Below, in pieces: positions 28,326 through 36,706 of a DNA stretch of 36,706 nucleotides. The DNA lies in the IMG/VR virus record IMGVR_UViG_3300031587_000001, positions 1 through 36,706 of that record; one strand, written 5' to 3'. Numbering within the stretch: position 1 is the stretch's first letter; each line of letters starts with the position of its first letter. Source of the DNA: a virus. The position numbers and the translations under genes are program-made. The notes under the pieces are model-generated. The model did not search any database. It saw only the letters and a list, made by a program, of their open reading frames with translations, and had not been told where the DNA came from.

Positions 28326-30063
28326 CGTCGTTGAACTTATCGTTTTAGGGAAAGACGAGGCGTCCAAGGTATTGGGTGGAATTGGGGACGCCGTATCAAG
28401 TCTGGGCACGGTCGCCGTTGGGGCTGGGGCGGTGGCGGGGGCTGCCATTATCGGCGTGGGGGCAGCCTGTGCCAAGCTGGCAATAGACGCTGCTCCTCTG
28501 GCCGACATTAAGGCGTCCTTTGAAGGGATTGCTGAGGCGTCGGGCACTACCTCGGAGGCGGTGTTGGCTGACTTCAAAGAGAACACCGCCGGGATGTTGA
28601 GCAACGCCGATGCGATGGCCGCCTACAACGAGGCGGCTCAGTTAATTACGCCCACGTTTGCCAACCAACTCCCCGAAGCGATGCAGTATCTTTCCAAGGT
28701 TTCGGCGAGCACCGGCGAAGACCTGGACTACCTGGTTGATTCCCTGGTGCGTGGTGTGGGGCGGGAGTCTGTAGCTATCCTCGACAACCTCAAAGTTCAG
28801 GTTGATAGGCAGGCGGCTCTCGAGGCCGGGGCGGAGGCTTTGGGCAAGACTGTGGATGAGATGTCCAAAGCCGAGAGGCAAGAAGCCCTGATGACCGAGA
28901 CCATGAAGAAATTGGTGGAGAACACGGCTGCCCTGCCGGATGTCACGGAGAGTGCCAACACTAAGATAAAGGCTTTGCAGGCCTCTTTCACAGATGTAAA
29001 AGACAGTATCGGGTTAGCCCTTCAACCGGCTCTGTTGGCTGTCCTGACACCATTGGGTGATCTGGCGGAGAGATATGGCCCTCAGATTACCACGTGGGCC
29101 GAGGAGGCAGGCGTATGGTTAGGTGAGAATTTGCCCGCCGCCATTGACTGGCTCGGGGAGAAGTGGAATGAGTTGTGGCCACAGGTTTCAGGAGCCGTCA
29201 GTACGGGATGGTCCATTGTTGGTCCTATTCTCAGCACTCTAGGGGGTTGGTTTTCCAGTGAAGGGCCTGACGCCATCTCCGGTCTTCAGGCGGTGTGGGA
29301 GGACAAGTTTGGCTGGATTGGTGCCTGGGTCCAGGAGAACATGCCCCTTATTCGGGATACCATTGAAGTGGTCATGTTGCGGATAGAAGAGGTCACAAGT
29401 TTTGTGTTGACCGGCATAACTGCCTTTTGGGAATCTCATGGAGAGCAAGTCATGGCCATTGTGACGAGTGCTCTGGATATTTTGTGGACCCTGTTCGACG
29501 TCGGGTTGAGAAACATCTTTGACGTGGCTAAGCTAATTATGCAACTGATCACCGGCGACTGGGAAGGGGCAGGGGAGACGTTGAAGGGCATTGCTTCGCG
29601 GACCTGGGAAGGGGTGGAGACCATCTTTGGGGACGCCCTTTCGATTTTGGGCAACCTGGTAGACATTGGGCTGTCGGATGCTGTGCAGGCAGTGGTTGAC
29701 TGGTATCAGGGCATGTTGGATGCAGGCAAGCACATAACCTCCGGTTTGAAGCAGGGGATACTCGACGGGATGTCCTCTGTCAAGGACGCCCTCGTCAATG
29801 CGGTCAACGATGCCATCGCAGCAGCCAAGGCAGCTTTGGGTATCAGCTCTCCGTCCGGAGTTTTCATGGGTATCGGAAGTCTGGCCATGCAGGGTTTGGC
29901 CCTGGGTATCACCGGTTCGGCCAACGTACCCGCTGCGGCGGCAGCGACGGCAGTGACCAATATGGCCCACACCACCAACAATTATCTGACCATGAATGTC
30001 CAGACCAGGGCTACCACGGAGACGGTCCGACAGGGGTTCGAGACGATGAGGGCGTTGGTATGA
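28318..30063 (+). CDS. tape measure protein
   Basis: From ATG 28318 the product has 581 residues; an earlier in-frame start at 28240 would lie inside the chaperone extension. A hydrophobic Gly/Ala stretch (about 31-56) is followed by long helical regions and a second Trp-rich helical block (WLGENLPAAIDWLGEKWNELW). Near the C-terminus comes a motif common in tape measures (ISSPSGVFMGIGSLAMQGL). At about 0.15 nm per residue it predicts a tail near 87 nm. It lies between the tail chaperone and the distal tail protein, the standard place. No lytic transglycosylase or peptidase domain is visible. Confidence 0.9.
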   Translation: MANVVELIVLGKDEASKVLGGIGDAVSSLGTVAVGAGAVAGAAIIGVGAACAKLAIDAAPLADIKASFEGIAEASGTTSEAVLADFKENTAGMLSNADAMAAYNEAAQLITPTFANQLPEAMQYLSKVSASTGEDLDYLVDSLVRGVGRESVAILDNLKVQVDRQAALEAGAEALGKTVDEMSKAERQEALMTETMKKLVENTAALPDVTESANTKIKALQASFTDVKDSIGLALQPALLAVLTPLGDLAERYGPQITTWAEEAGVWLGENLPAAIDWLGEKWNELWPQVSGAVSTGWSIVGPILSTLGGWFSSEGPDAISGLQAVWEDKFGWIGAWVQENMPLIRDTIEVVMLRIEEVTSFVLTGITAFWESHGEQVMAIVTSALDILWTLFDVGLRNIFDVAKLIMQLITGDWEGAGETLKGIASRTWEGVETIFGDALSILGNLVDIGLSDAVQAVVDWYQGMLDAGKHITSGLKQGILDGMSSVKDALVNAVNDAIAAAKAALGISSPSGVFMGIGSLAMQGLALGITGSANVPAAAAATAVTNMAHTTNNYLTMNVQTRATTETVRQGFETMRALV

Positions 30064-32462
30064 GTGATTGGAAGGTCATTGTCCCGGAGGCGACCACAAA
30101 TTGCGTCTTAAACCCCAGCGCCGAGGCGACGGGCAACTACGCCGCCGTAGGGGGCGCGGTCACCAGAGTAACCACCTATTCGGCCTTTGGTCTCCGCTCT
30201 TATCGGGTTCAGACGGCAGCAGACAACCAGGGTGCTACGTTTACTCTGTCAGCCCTGGCCAACGCCATCCATTACGTGACCATGTGGGTGCGTGGCACTT
30301 TGCCTGCATCGTGGGATTGGTCGCTGGATAACGTCAACTGGCACGTACCGACTCTACTTGAGGCCATTGACGCCGATTGGGGTTTGTATGGCCATCAGTT
30401 CCCGGCGGCGGAGGCCAACGGTTCGACTACGTTGCGCGTCTATCAGAATGGGGCGGGGGCAGGAGATTTCTACCTGGATGCTATTCAGGTAGAGGCAAAG
30501 GGCTATTGGACGACCTATTGTGATGGGACGCAGGAGGGTTGTGAGTGGCTCACCGTGATGCACGCCTCGACCAGCAGTCGGTCGGGGCAATCCAGAGCCG
30601 GGGGCCGGGTGCGAGACTTGCAGGACGACTACGGCCTGGACATCGGCGGGATGATGGGCGTGGGGGCTCCGCCACAGAAAGTATGGGTTGATGAGTACGC
30701 CTTTTTGCCGGGCGGGGAGTTGGACAGCATCAAGATTCCTCCCCGGCCTTTTACTTTGACCGGCGTCGTTCGGGGTGTCAGTTATGCCGATTTACACAGT
30801 AAGCGGCAGGCCCTCACCTCGGTTCTCTCCCCGGATACGTACCCTAAACAGGATGATCGGCCACAGCCGGTTCGGTTACGGTACACGGGTTCGGCGGTTC
30901 AGAAGCAAATTGCCGCCCATTACGAGGGCGGGCTGGAGACGGCCATTCGGGTTGACGACCCGTGTTATTGGGAGCGGGTGAGCGTAAGGTTTCTGGCAGA
31001 CGATCCGTTCTGGTACGAGGTGGGGGAGTCGGCGGCGGTGTTGGATTCGAGTGATAGCGCGACGTTCAGGATTGTGGCGGCCAGGCTGAGGAGTACGGGG
31101 CAGTGGAACGCCCTGGGGCCGCCGAACGTGGCGGGAACGTATACCCAAATCCTGGCGATAGCGGAAGACGACGTTTACGTTTATTTCGGCGGCGGCTTTT
31201 TGAACTTTGACAATATCCCCAACGCAGACTACATCGTTCGGTACAATAAACAGACGGGGGCCTGGTCCTCACTTGGTACGGGGATGAATGGGAACGTTTG
31301 GGCTCTCACACTGGCCCCTGACGGGACGCTATTTGCGGGAGGCTCGTTCACTCTGGCCGGGGGTGTCGCGGCGAACTACGTAGCCAGTTGGAACGGCGCA
31401 GCCTGGTCCCCTTTGGGGGTAGGAACGAACCATTTTGTCTTTGCCTTGGCTGTTGGGAATGATGGGTTGCTGTTTGTGGGGGGGCGGTTCACTCTGGCCG
31501 GGGGTGTCGCGGCGAACTACGTAGCCAGTTGGAACGGCGCAGCGTGGGCTGCCTTGGGTGCGGGTATGGACGATTGGGTTTACGACCTCGTTGTTGCCCC
31601 ATCAGGGGCTTTGTTCGCAGGCGGACGGTTCACCGCAGCCGGAGGAGTAGGGGCAAGTCGCGTAGCCAGGTGGCTTGACGGGGCCTGGGCCGCGCTGGGT
31701 GCGGGGGTGGACAACACCGTGTGGGCTTTGGCCGTTACGGGCGCGGGTGTATTGTACGTTGGCGGCGAATTCCATAATGCGGGGGGGAGTGCAGCGCTCC
31801 ACGTGGCGAAGTGGGATGGAGCCGCCTGGTTTACCCTCAGCTCAGGGGCTAGCGCAATAGTATACTCATTGGAGATCGGTCCCGATAGCGTCCTATTTGC
31901 CGGTGGCACGTTTTCGGTGGCAGGAGGCGTTGCCGTGCCGAGAATGGCCCGTTGGAACGGTGCATCCTGGGCGCACGTTGACATCAGCCTTCCTGGCCCT
32001 CCTGGTGTTATGGCTATCCATACCGGGTGTGCGGACCCGGTCATCTCACGGAATTATGATATCTGGGTTGGATTCGATACCACCGGCACTGGCTACTACG
32101 CCGGCCTGGTATCGGTATTAAACGATGGTACACAGGCTGCGTTCCCTCGGATTATCATTAGCAGGGGAGGTGGCACGAGTGCTACTGTGAACGAAGTCAG
32201 GAATGAGACGATTGGCCGGGAACTGCTTTACAGTTATAGTCTGTTGGACGGCGAGGAGTTGACTGTGGATTTACGCCCAACACAAAGGGATGTCGTGTCC
32301 AGTTTCTTCGGGGAGCGGTTCGATGCAGTTCTGCCCGATTCGGACCTTGGAGATTTCATATTGAGGCCGGGGAGTAACAATGTCACGTGCCTCATTGACG
32401 TGGCTGGAGGGCCGACGGTGGAGGTCGGCATGATATGGAAGAGTACCTACAAGAGTTTCTGA
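30060..32462 (+). CDS. distal tail protein with inserted beta-propeller, copy 1
   Basis: This 800-residue protein starts in an ATGA overlap with the tape measure. The N-terminal domain (1-165) is a jelly-roll like carbohydrate-binding modules. Residues about 195-330 match the siphovirus Dit (Sipho_tail) belt domain (PPRPFTLTGVV, LRYTG, VRFLADDPFWYEVG). Six 47-residue propeller repeats then run from about 355 to 645 (pattern VxALAxxxDGxLFxGGxFTxAGG, VAxWNGAAWxxLGxG), with a poorer seventh. The C-terminus (LLYSYSLLDGEELTVDLRP, GDFILRPGSNNVTCLI) is the second Dit half. So the propeller is inserted inside Dit. I infer a tail-tip hub that also binds glycans. The next gene is a paralogue with the same layout. 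Confidence 0.8.
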   Translation: MSDWKVIVPEATTNCVLNPSAEATGNYAAVGGAVTRVTTYSAFGLRSYRVQTAADNQGATFTLSALANAIHYVTMWVRGTLPASWDWSLDNVNWHVPTLLEAIDADWGLYGHQFPAAEANGSTTLRVYQNGAGAGDFYLDAIQVEAKGYWTTYCDGTQEGCEWLTVMHASTSSRSGQSRAGGRVRDLQDDYGLDIGGMMGVGAPPQKVWVDEYAFLPGGELDSIKIPPRPFTLTGVVRGVSYADLHSKRQALTSVLSPDTYPKQDDRPQPVRLRYTGSAVQKQIAAHYEGGLETAIRVDDPCYWERVSVRFLADDPFWYEVGESAAVLDSSDSATFRIVAARLRSTGQWNALGPPNVAGTYTQILAIAEDDVYVYFGGGFLNFDNIPNADYIVRYNKQTGAWSSLGTGMNGNVWALTLAPDGTLFAGGSFTLAGGVAANYVASWNGAAWSPLGVGTNHFVFALAVGNDGLLFVGGRFTLAGGVAANYVASWNGAAWAALGAGMDDWVYDLVVAPSGALFAGGRFTAAGGVGASRVARWLDGAWAALGAGVDNTVWALAVTGAGVLYVGGEFHNAGGSAALHVAKWDGAAWFTLSSGASAIVYSLEIGPDSVLFAGGTFSVAGGVAVPRMARWNGASWAHVDISLPGPPGVMAIHTGCADPVISRNYDIWVGFDTTGTGYYAGLVSVLNDGTQAAFPRIIISRGGGTSATVNEVRNETIGRELLYSYSLLDGEELTVDLRPTQRDVVSSFFGERFDAVLPDSDLGDFILRPGSNNVTCLIDVAGGPTVEVGMIWKSTYKSF
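31346..31402 (+). repeat. 57-bp exact repeat (propeller blade), unit 1
   Basis: Identical to 31487-31543, offset 141 bp (47 codons, one propeller blade). Exact identity at synonymous sites points to a recent blade duplication or conversion. Confidence 0.85.
31487..31543 (+). repeat. 57-bp exact repeat (propeller blade), unit 2
   Basis: Second copy of the 57-bp blade repeat, one blade downstream of unit 1. Confidence 0.85.
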
Positions 32463-32477
32463 TAGAAAGGGGAGTTC

Positions 32478-35006
32478 GTGAAGAAATTATTGGTTGCCGT
32501 CCTGGCGCTTTCTTTGCTTTCGTATCGAGGAGGGGCCGTGTCTGATTGGTCTGTTATTGTACCCGAGGCTACGGTAAATCTCATAGCCCATCCCAGCGTC
32601 GAGGCCGCCGATATCAGCGCGTTCACGGTCGTCAACATGGCTGTATTGGCCAGGTCGTCGGCCTATAGCAAGTGGGGGGCTTATTCGTTGAGCATCACGC
32701 CAGGCGGAGGGCCGAACAACACGGGGGCGTATTACCAGGTCACCGGTGCAGCGACGACGACCTACACTTTCTCCGTCTGGGTGCGTGGGGTAGTGGGCGA
32801 TGCCTATAGGATACGGCTGATTGATGGTCTGGGGGTTACATTGGGCACGACGACCTTTACCGGCACCGGCGACTGGCAGTTGGTCGAGGTTACGGGCACG
32901 ACTGCAGTTAACGTGACGGTACGCTGTACTTTGACCAAAGACGTTGCCGGGGGCGTGGTCTTTTATGCCGACGGCTGGCAACTGGAACAGAAGGGATATC
33001 GCACCACGTACTGTGACGGTGACCGGGAAGGTTGTGAGTGGCTCGGCCCGCCCCACGCCGCTACCAGCCAGAGGTCGGCGCTGTCCAGGGCGGGGGGGAG
33101 AATCAGAGACCTGCAAGACGACTACAGTCTGGATGTTGATGGCATGGAAGGAGTAGGGATGCCGGTTCAGCAGTTGAGCGTAGACAGATATGCCATTCTG
33201 CCGGGTGGTCAGGCAGGCAACGTCAAGACTGCATCTCGCGAGTTCGTCTTGACAGGGCACATCCACGGCGTTACATCTTTGGACTTCCACTCCAAACGGG
33301 GAGCGTTGCTCACTCTGTTCGAGTCGGAGGCGTACCCTGGCTCGCAGTCGGTAAGGTTCCGGTACGCCGGGGCGGAGGTGGAAAAGCAGATCTCTGCCTA
33401 TTACGTGACGGGGCTGGAGGCGTCCATTTTGGCCACGGACCCCTGCTATCGGGAGAAGGTGGGGCTGCGGTTCATAGCACCCGACCCGTTTTGGCACGAA
33501 GTGGGGGAGTCCTCTCAGATGTTGGATGCAGAGGATACTCTCACCGTTCGCATCATCGCCGCCAGGCTCAAGAGTACGGGGCAATGGGATGGGTTGGGGC
33601 CTCCGGCAGCACCGGGGATAGCCGTCTACGCACAGGTCAGGGCCATTGCTATTGCCAAGGATGGTTCGGTTTACGTCGGTGGGGACTTCCAGAACTTTAA
33701 CAACAACGCAAACGGTGACTACATCGTGCGTTGGGATCCGGCCACCGCCACCTGGTCTCCACTCAACACCGGGTTGGACGGGATCGTCGAGGCCATCGCC
33801 ATCTCACCGAGCGGGCAGGTCTACATCGGCGGGCAGTTCACGGACATCGGCGGTGGGCCTGGGGGAACGTACAATCGAATCATCCGATGGGACCCGGTGA
33901 CGTCCACCTGGGCGGCGTTAGGGGCGGGGCTTAACAATACGGTACTCTCTCTGGCTTTCGCCCACAACGGGGATTTGTACGTTGGCGGTTGGTTCACCGA
34001 CCTGGCAGGTGGCGGGTTGGCCAATGCGCACTACGTTGCCAAGTGGAACGGCGCAGTGTGGTCGGCCTTGAACGTCGGGTTGAACCACATCGTCGAGGTC
34101 ATTGCCGTCGCTCCCGATGGGCAGGTTTATTGTGGGGGGAACTTTAACGATGTCTGGGGAGGGCCTGGGGCGACGTACAACTACATTATTCGTTGGGACC
34201 CGGTGAACTCTGTGTGGGCGGCGTTGGGTTCCGGTCTGAACGGGATGGTGTACGCCCTGGCCGTTGGGGGAGATAACGTCGTCTTCGTGGGAGGCAATTT
34301 CACGGATGTCTTTGGGGGGCCGGGGGGGACGTACAATTACGTTGCTCAGTGGAACTGGTCATCCTGGGCCGCTTTGGGTAGCGGAACGAACGGCATCGTT
34401 CGGGCCTTGGCTATAGGGCCGGATGGGTTGTTGTACGCAGCCGGTCAGTTCACAGCAGCGGGCGGGTTGACGTTTATCGAGCGACTGGCAAAGTGGAACG
34501 GCTCGGCGTGGGCGGCGTTGGATGCAGAGATGCCGGGGCTGTTGACGGGATTGGCTATCGCCCTGGGGAAGTCCGATCCGGTTATCGTGGAGAACTATGA
34601 CATTTTCGTTGGGTTCACCACGACGGGCACAGCCAAGCGAGCCGGCAAGGTCACAGTCATGAGCGAAGGCACAGCAAACGAGTTTCCCCGCATCGTAGTA
34701 AGCAGATCGGGTGGTACATCGGCCCGTCTGTTGGCCATCAGGAACCACACAACGGGCAAGGAGTTGTTGTTCAATTACAGTCTGCTGGATGAGGAGACGT
34801 TGACCATTAGTCTATCGCCGAATAAGAAGAGCGTGGTGTCCGGTTTCTTTGGACCCCGGCCGGAGGCCGTTTTGCACAACTGTGATTTCGGCGAGTTCGC
34901 TTTGCAACCGGAAGGCAACGAGATCACCGTTTTTGTCAACATCGTCGGCGCACCTACGATCACGGCCTACATGGTCTGGCAAGACACATACGTGGGACAG
35001 GACTGA
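32478..35006 (+). CDS. distal tail protein with inserted beta-propeller, copy 2
   Basis: The frame from GTG 32478 gives 842 residues. The domain order equals that of the upstream gene: jelly roll, Dit belt (REFVLTGHIHGV, VGLRFIAPDPFWHEVG), six or seven propeller blades (VRAIAIAKDGSVYVGGDF, IIRWDPVTSTWAALGAG) and Dit C-half (LLFNYSLLDEETLTISLSP). The two are clear paralogues by tandem duplication. Two starts are possible. GTG 32478 (AAAGGGGAG nearby) adds 20 residues that look like a Sec signal peptide (MKKLLVAVLALSLL). GTG 32538 (AGGAGG nearby) gives MSDWSVIVPEAT, aligning with MSDWKVIVPEAT in copy 1. The second start is structurally more sensible. Confidence 0.78.
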   Translation: MKKLLVAVLALSLLSYRGGAVSDWSVIVPEATVNLIAHPSVEAADISAFTVVNMAVLARSSAYSKWGAYSLSITPGGGPNNTGAYYQVTGAATTTYTFSVWVRGVVGDAYRIRLIDGLGVTLGTTTFTGTGDWQLVEVTGTTAVNVTVRCTLTKDVAGGVVFYADGWQLEQKGYRTTYCDGDREGCEWLGPPHAATSQRSALSRAGGRIRDLQDDYSLDVDGMEGVGMPVQQLSVDRYAILPGGQAGNVKTASREFVLTGHIHGVTSLDFHSKRGALLTLFESEAYPGSQSVRFRYAGAEVEKQISAYYVTGLEASILATDPCYREKVGLRFIAPDPFWHEVGESSQMLDAEDTLTVRIIAARLKSTGQWDGLGPPAAPGIAVYAQVRAIAIAKDGSVYVGGDFQNFNNNANGDYIVRWDPATATWSPLNTGLDGIVEAIAISPSGQVYIGGQFTDIGGGPGGTYNRIIRWDPVTSTWAALGAGLNNTVLSLAFAHNGDLYVGGWFTDLAGGGLANAHYVAKWNGAVWSALNVGLNHIVEVIAVAPDGQVYCGGNFNDVWGGPGATYNYIIRWDPVNSVWAALGSGLNGMVYALAVGGDNVVFVGGNFTDVFGGPGGTYNYVAQWNWSSWAALGSGTNGIVRALAIGPDGLLYAAGQFTAAGGLTFIERLAKWNGSAWAALDAEMPGLLTGLAIALGKSDPVIVENYDIFVGFTTTGTAKRAGKVTVMSEGTANEFPRIVVSRSGGTSARLLAIRNHTTGKELLFNYSLLDEETLTISLSPNKKSVVSGFFGPRPEAVLHNCDFGEFALQPEGNEITVFVNIVGAPTITAYMVWQDTYVGQD

Positions 35007-35009
35007 GAA

Positions 35010-36131
35010 ATGGCAGGGGACTACGAAATCTGGCTGACAACGGACTACGGCGTGAGGCTCGCTCTTCTGGACGACATTCTATGGTTCAGCGCCTCCCGCG
35101 ACACGGGCAAAATCGGGTTTTTCGAGGGCCAATTCAGAAAAGCGTTCGATACGGACCTGGTTCATCCCGACTACATGATTCAGGTGTGGCGTGCTCCGAC
35201 GGGGGAGCGGCTATCGCTGTGGCGGCCCTATTTCATCAGGAAGTGGCGGTTCGAGACTTCCGGCAGTGAGGAGTACTTGTCGGTGTCAGGCCCTTGTGTG
35301 AACGACCTTCTGCGGCGAAGGATCGTCGCGGCCTACGCCGGATCAAGCCAATCGGATAAGTCGGGTTACGCCGACGACATGATGAAGGCCATCGTGACTG
35401 AGGCCATGTCGAACAGTGCCGCGCCTGTGCCCGAAGCAGGCACGAGAGCCTGGCCCAACCTCTCCGTGGCCGTCAATCTCAGTGCGGGGCCTTTGTTAGT
35501 TGAGTCGTGCTCATTTGACGTTTTGTTGACGTCATCCGGGGGAGGAATTTTATCGGATATCGCCAAGGCAGCCAGGGAGGCGGGCACGGAGGTGTTCTTT
35601 GACGTCGTACCTAACGTAGTCGCCTCTAATAGTATCAGTTTCCAGTTCCGAACTTACACGGGGCAGCCGGGCATGGACGTTTCCAACAGGGTGGTCTTCG
35701 ATAAGGAAATGGGTAATTTTGCGGACCCCTATTTGGAATATGACTTTTTGAACGAGGAAAACTACATCTACGCCGGTGGCCGGGGAGTTGGGGATGATAG
35801 GAATGTCCAGCAGGTTTATGACGCTGGGCGCTATGGGGTCAGCTGTTGGAATCGTTGTGAAGGATTTGCCGACGCCCGGGACCAGGAAGCTGCCAATGGT
35901 GTTCGTGAGGCCGGTAGGGCTGCCCTGGAAAGAGGCCGCCCCAAGGTGCGGGTAGGTGGCGCGCCTATTGATACAGAGGGGGCTCGATTCGGCAGGGATT
36001 GGGATTTCGGATATAGGGTGCGGGCCAGGTATCGTGAAATGGAATTTGTCAGTATCGTCAAGTCTATTATCATCGGCGTGGATGAGGGGGGGCGTGAGAT
36101 TATCTTGACCAAGTTGGAGCGCGAAGAGTGA
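35010..36131 (+). CDS. Gp37-like tail hub / baseplate protein
   Basis: The 373-residue product starts at ATG 35010, three bases after the previous stop. It resembles the siphovirus ReqiPepy6 Gp37-like family: YEIWLTTDYGVRLALLDD at the start, FIRKWRFETSGSEEYLSVSGPCVNDLLRRR, and a C-terminal RVRARYREMEFVSIV and REIILTKLE. Such proteins follow Dit and form the tail hub (lambda gpJ / Tal-like), to which fibres attach. The adjacent partial fibre gene, which starts in a GTGA overlap, fits this. No peptidase motif is visible. Confidence 0.8.
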   Translation: MAGDYEIWLTTDYGVRLALLDDILWFSASRDTGKIGFFEGQFRKAFDTDLVHPDYMIQVWRAPTGERLSLWRPYFIRKWRFETSGSEEYLSVSGPCVNDLLRRRIVAAYAGSSQSDKSGYADDMMKAIVTEAMSNSAAPVPEAGTRAWPNLSVAVNLSAGPLLVESCSFDVLLTSSGGGILSDIAKAAREAGTEVFFDVVPNVVASNSISFQFRTYTGQPGMDVSNRVVFDKEMGNFADPYLEYDFLNEENYIYAGGRGVGDDRNVQQVYDAGRYGVSCWNRCEGFADARDQEAANGVREAGRAALERGRPKVRVGGAPIDTEGARFGRDWDFGYRVRARYREMEFVSIVKSIIIGVDEGGREIILTKLEREE

Positions 36132-36706
36132 ACGAACAGGACCTAGTACGCAAGATTGTAAGGTTGGAAAGCCGACTTGACGGCCTGGTCATGCCGGAGA
36201 CAGGAGAAGCTAATGCTCTCACCGTGAAAAACACCAGTGGTGGGACTCGCGCCGTTGGCGACGTTGGTTATATTGATGCTGCCGGCGAGTTTAAGACAAC
36301 CGCTACTGCTTACCTCAATGCAGCCTGGGCTGTTGTAGTGGTAGGTGGTGTTAATAATGCCGACATCTATGTGGCCCGGCGTGGACGTGTCACAATTACT
36401 CTCAACGGTAACTGTTCGGTAGGAGACTATCTATATACCAGTACAACGGCGGGTCGGGCACAACCTCAGTCGTATGTGCGGCCGGGGGTGTTTGGCGTTG
36501 CTTTGACTGCCAACGCCGGTGGTGCGGGCGGGACGTGCGAGGCATTGTTGCTATGTCATCGTAGGACGGTTTCTGCAGCGTTCGTGTCCGAGGGAAGTCG
36601 AATACACAATATGACCTATTCACGATGGTCAACGACCATTAATGCAGTCGCCGGGGCGGTAATTACGTACAACGTGCCGGTCACCGGGAACGAGGATTCG
36701 ATTGTG
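36128..36706 (+). CDS. tail fibre protein, 3' truncated by window end
   Basis: The GTG at 36128 overlaps the hub gene stop (GTGA) and the frame is open for 193 codons to the last base. A short coiled-coil-like start (DLVRKIVRLESRLDGL) leads directly into the module NTSGGTRAVGDVGYIDAAGEFKTT. From there the sequence runs parallel to residues about 436-600 of the fibre gene at the left end of the window. Identity rises along the gene and the last 99 bases are identical. It is a paralogue with a much shorter N-terminus. It is either a second fibre gene in tandem or the start of the gene whose end is at the left edge. The true C-terminus is not in the window. Confidence 0.75.
   Translation, partial: MNEQDLVRKIVRLESRLDGLVMPETGEANALTVKNTSGGTRAVGDVGYIDAAGEFKTTATAYLNAAWAVVVVGGVNNADIYVARRGRVTITLNGNCSVGDYLYTSTTAGRAQPQSYVRPGVFGVALTANAGGAGGTCEALLLCHRRTVSAAFVSEGSRIHNMTYSRWSTTINAVAGAVITYNVPVTGNEDSIV
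36608..36706 (+). repeat. 99-bp exact repeat, terminal copy
   Basis: Identical to 1719-1817 and ends exactly at the window end; upstream bases 36482-36607 differ from their counterpart at about six positions. Confidence 0.9.

Noticed and set aside
1-36706. CRISPR array, tRNA or rRNA genes, insertion sequence, diversity-generating retroelement
   Set aside because: No regularly spaced repeats, no cloverleaf I could recognise, no transposase and no reverse transcriptase were seen. The variable fibre copies are explained by paralogy.
36608-36706. Terminal 99-bp repeat as proof of a circular genome or direct terminal repeats
   Set aside because: The matching copy is internal at 1719-1817, not at the left end, and the bases before it differ, so simple circular overlap is not supported.

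Overview
The window is almost entirely one tailed-phage genome segment. All genes I can support are on the + strand, packed head to tail with frequent ATGA, GTGA or TAATG overlaps. Structural genes follow siphovirus order: small and large terminase, portal, HK97-type prohead protease and capsid, connectors, major tail protein, frameshifted tail chaperone, tape measure, distal tail proteins, tail hub, fibre. A tyrosine recombinase points to a temperate phage. A complete ParM/ParR pair with an FtsK/HerA-type ATPase points to maintenance as a plasmid (a phage-plasmid). The host is bacterial, with consensus sigma-70 promoters (TTGACA, 16-18 bp, TATAAT) and strong GGAGG ribosome sites. I cannot name it from sequence alone; a Chloroflexota-like host would be a guess.

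Layout. 1-2312: 3' part of a tail-fibre gene. 2379-4966: integrase, ribbon-helix-helix (RHH) regulators, a run of very small zinc-finger proteins, and a repeat-rich non-coding block. 4996-10185: replication and DNA-processing genes: D5-type helicase, a Spo11/Topo VI-A-like protein, a zinc-ribbon protein, a PD-(D/E)XK-like nuclease, a frame-disrupted gene, and a DNA methyltransferase. 10190-13447: plasmid module (RHH regulator, ParM, ParR, FtsK-like). 13451-13736: nested inverted repeats, then a promoter and terminator bracketing a probable small RNA. 13750-23513: packaging and head genes, with a GIY-YIG nuclease before the terminase and a LAGLIDADG intein inside the portal. 23506-25581: glycosyltransferase cassette inside the structural operon. 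25560-36706: connector, tail and baseplate genes, ending in a second fibre gene cut by the window end.

Features worth attention are: the Spo11/Topo VI-A-like protein; two tandem distal tail proteins that each carry an inserted beta-propeller; a textbook -1 frameshift signal (A AAA AAC plus an 11-bp hairpin) in the tail chaperone; a 16-bp near-palindrome occurring four times in unrelated reading frames; and a promoter-terminator unit with no gene. The last 99 bases exactly repeat 1719-1817 within a paralogous fibre gene, so the contig probably stopped at an assembly repeat and the genome is incomplete. No holin, endolysin or CI-type repressor is recognisable; these may lie in the missing part.
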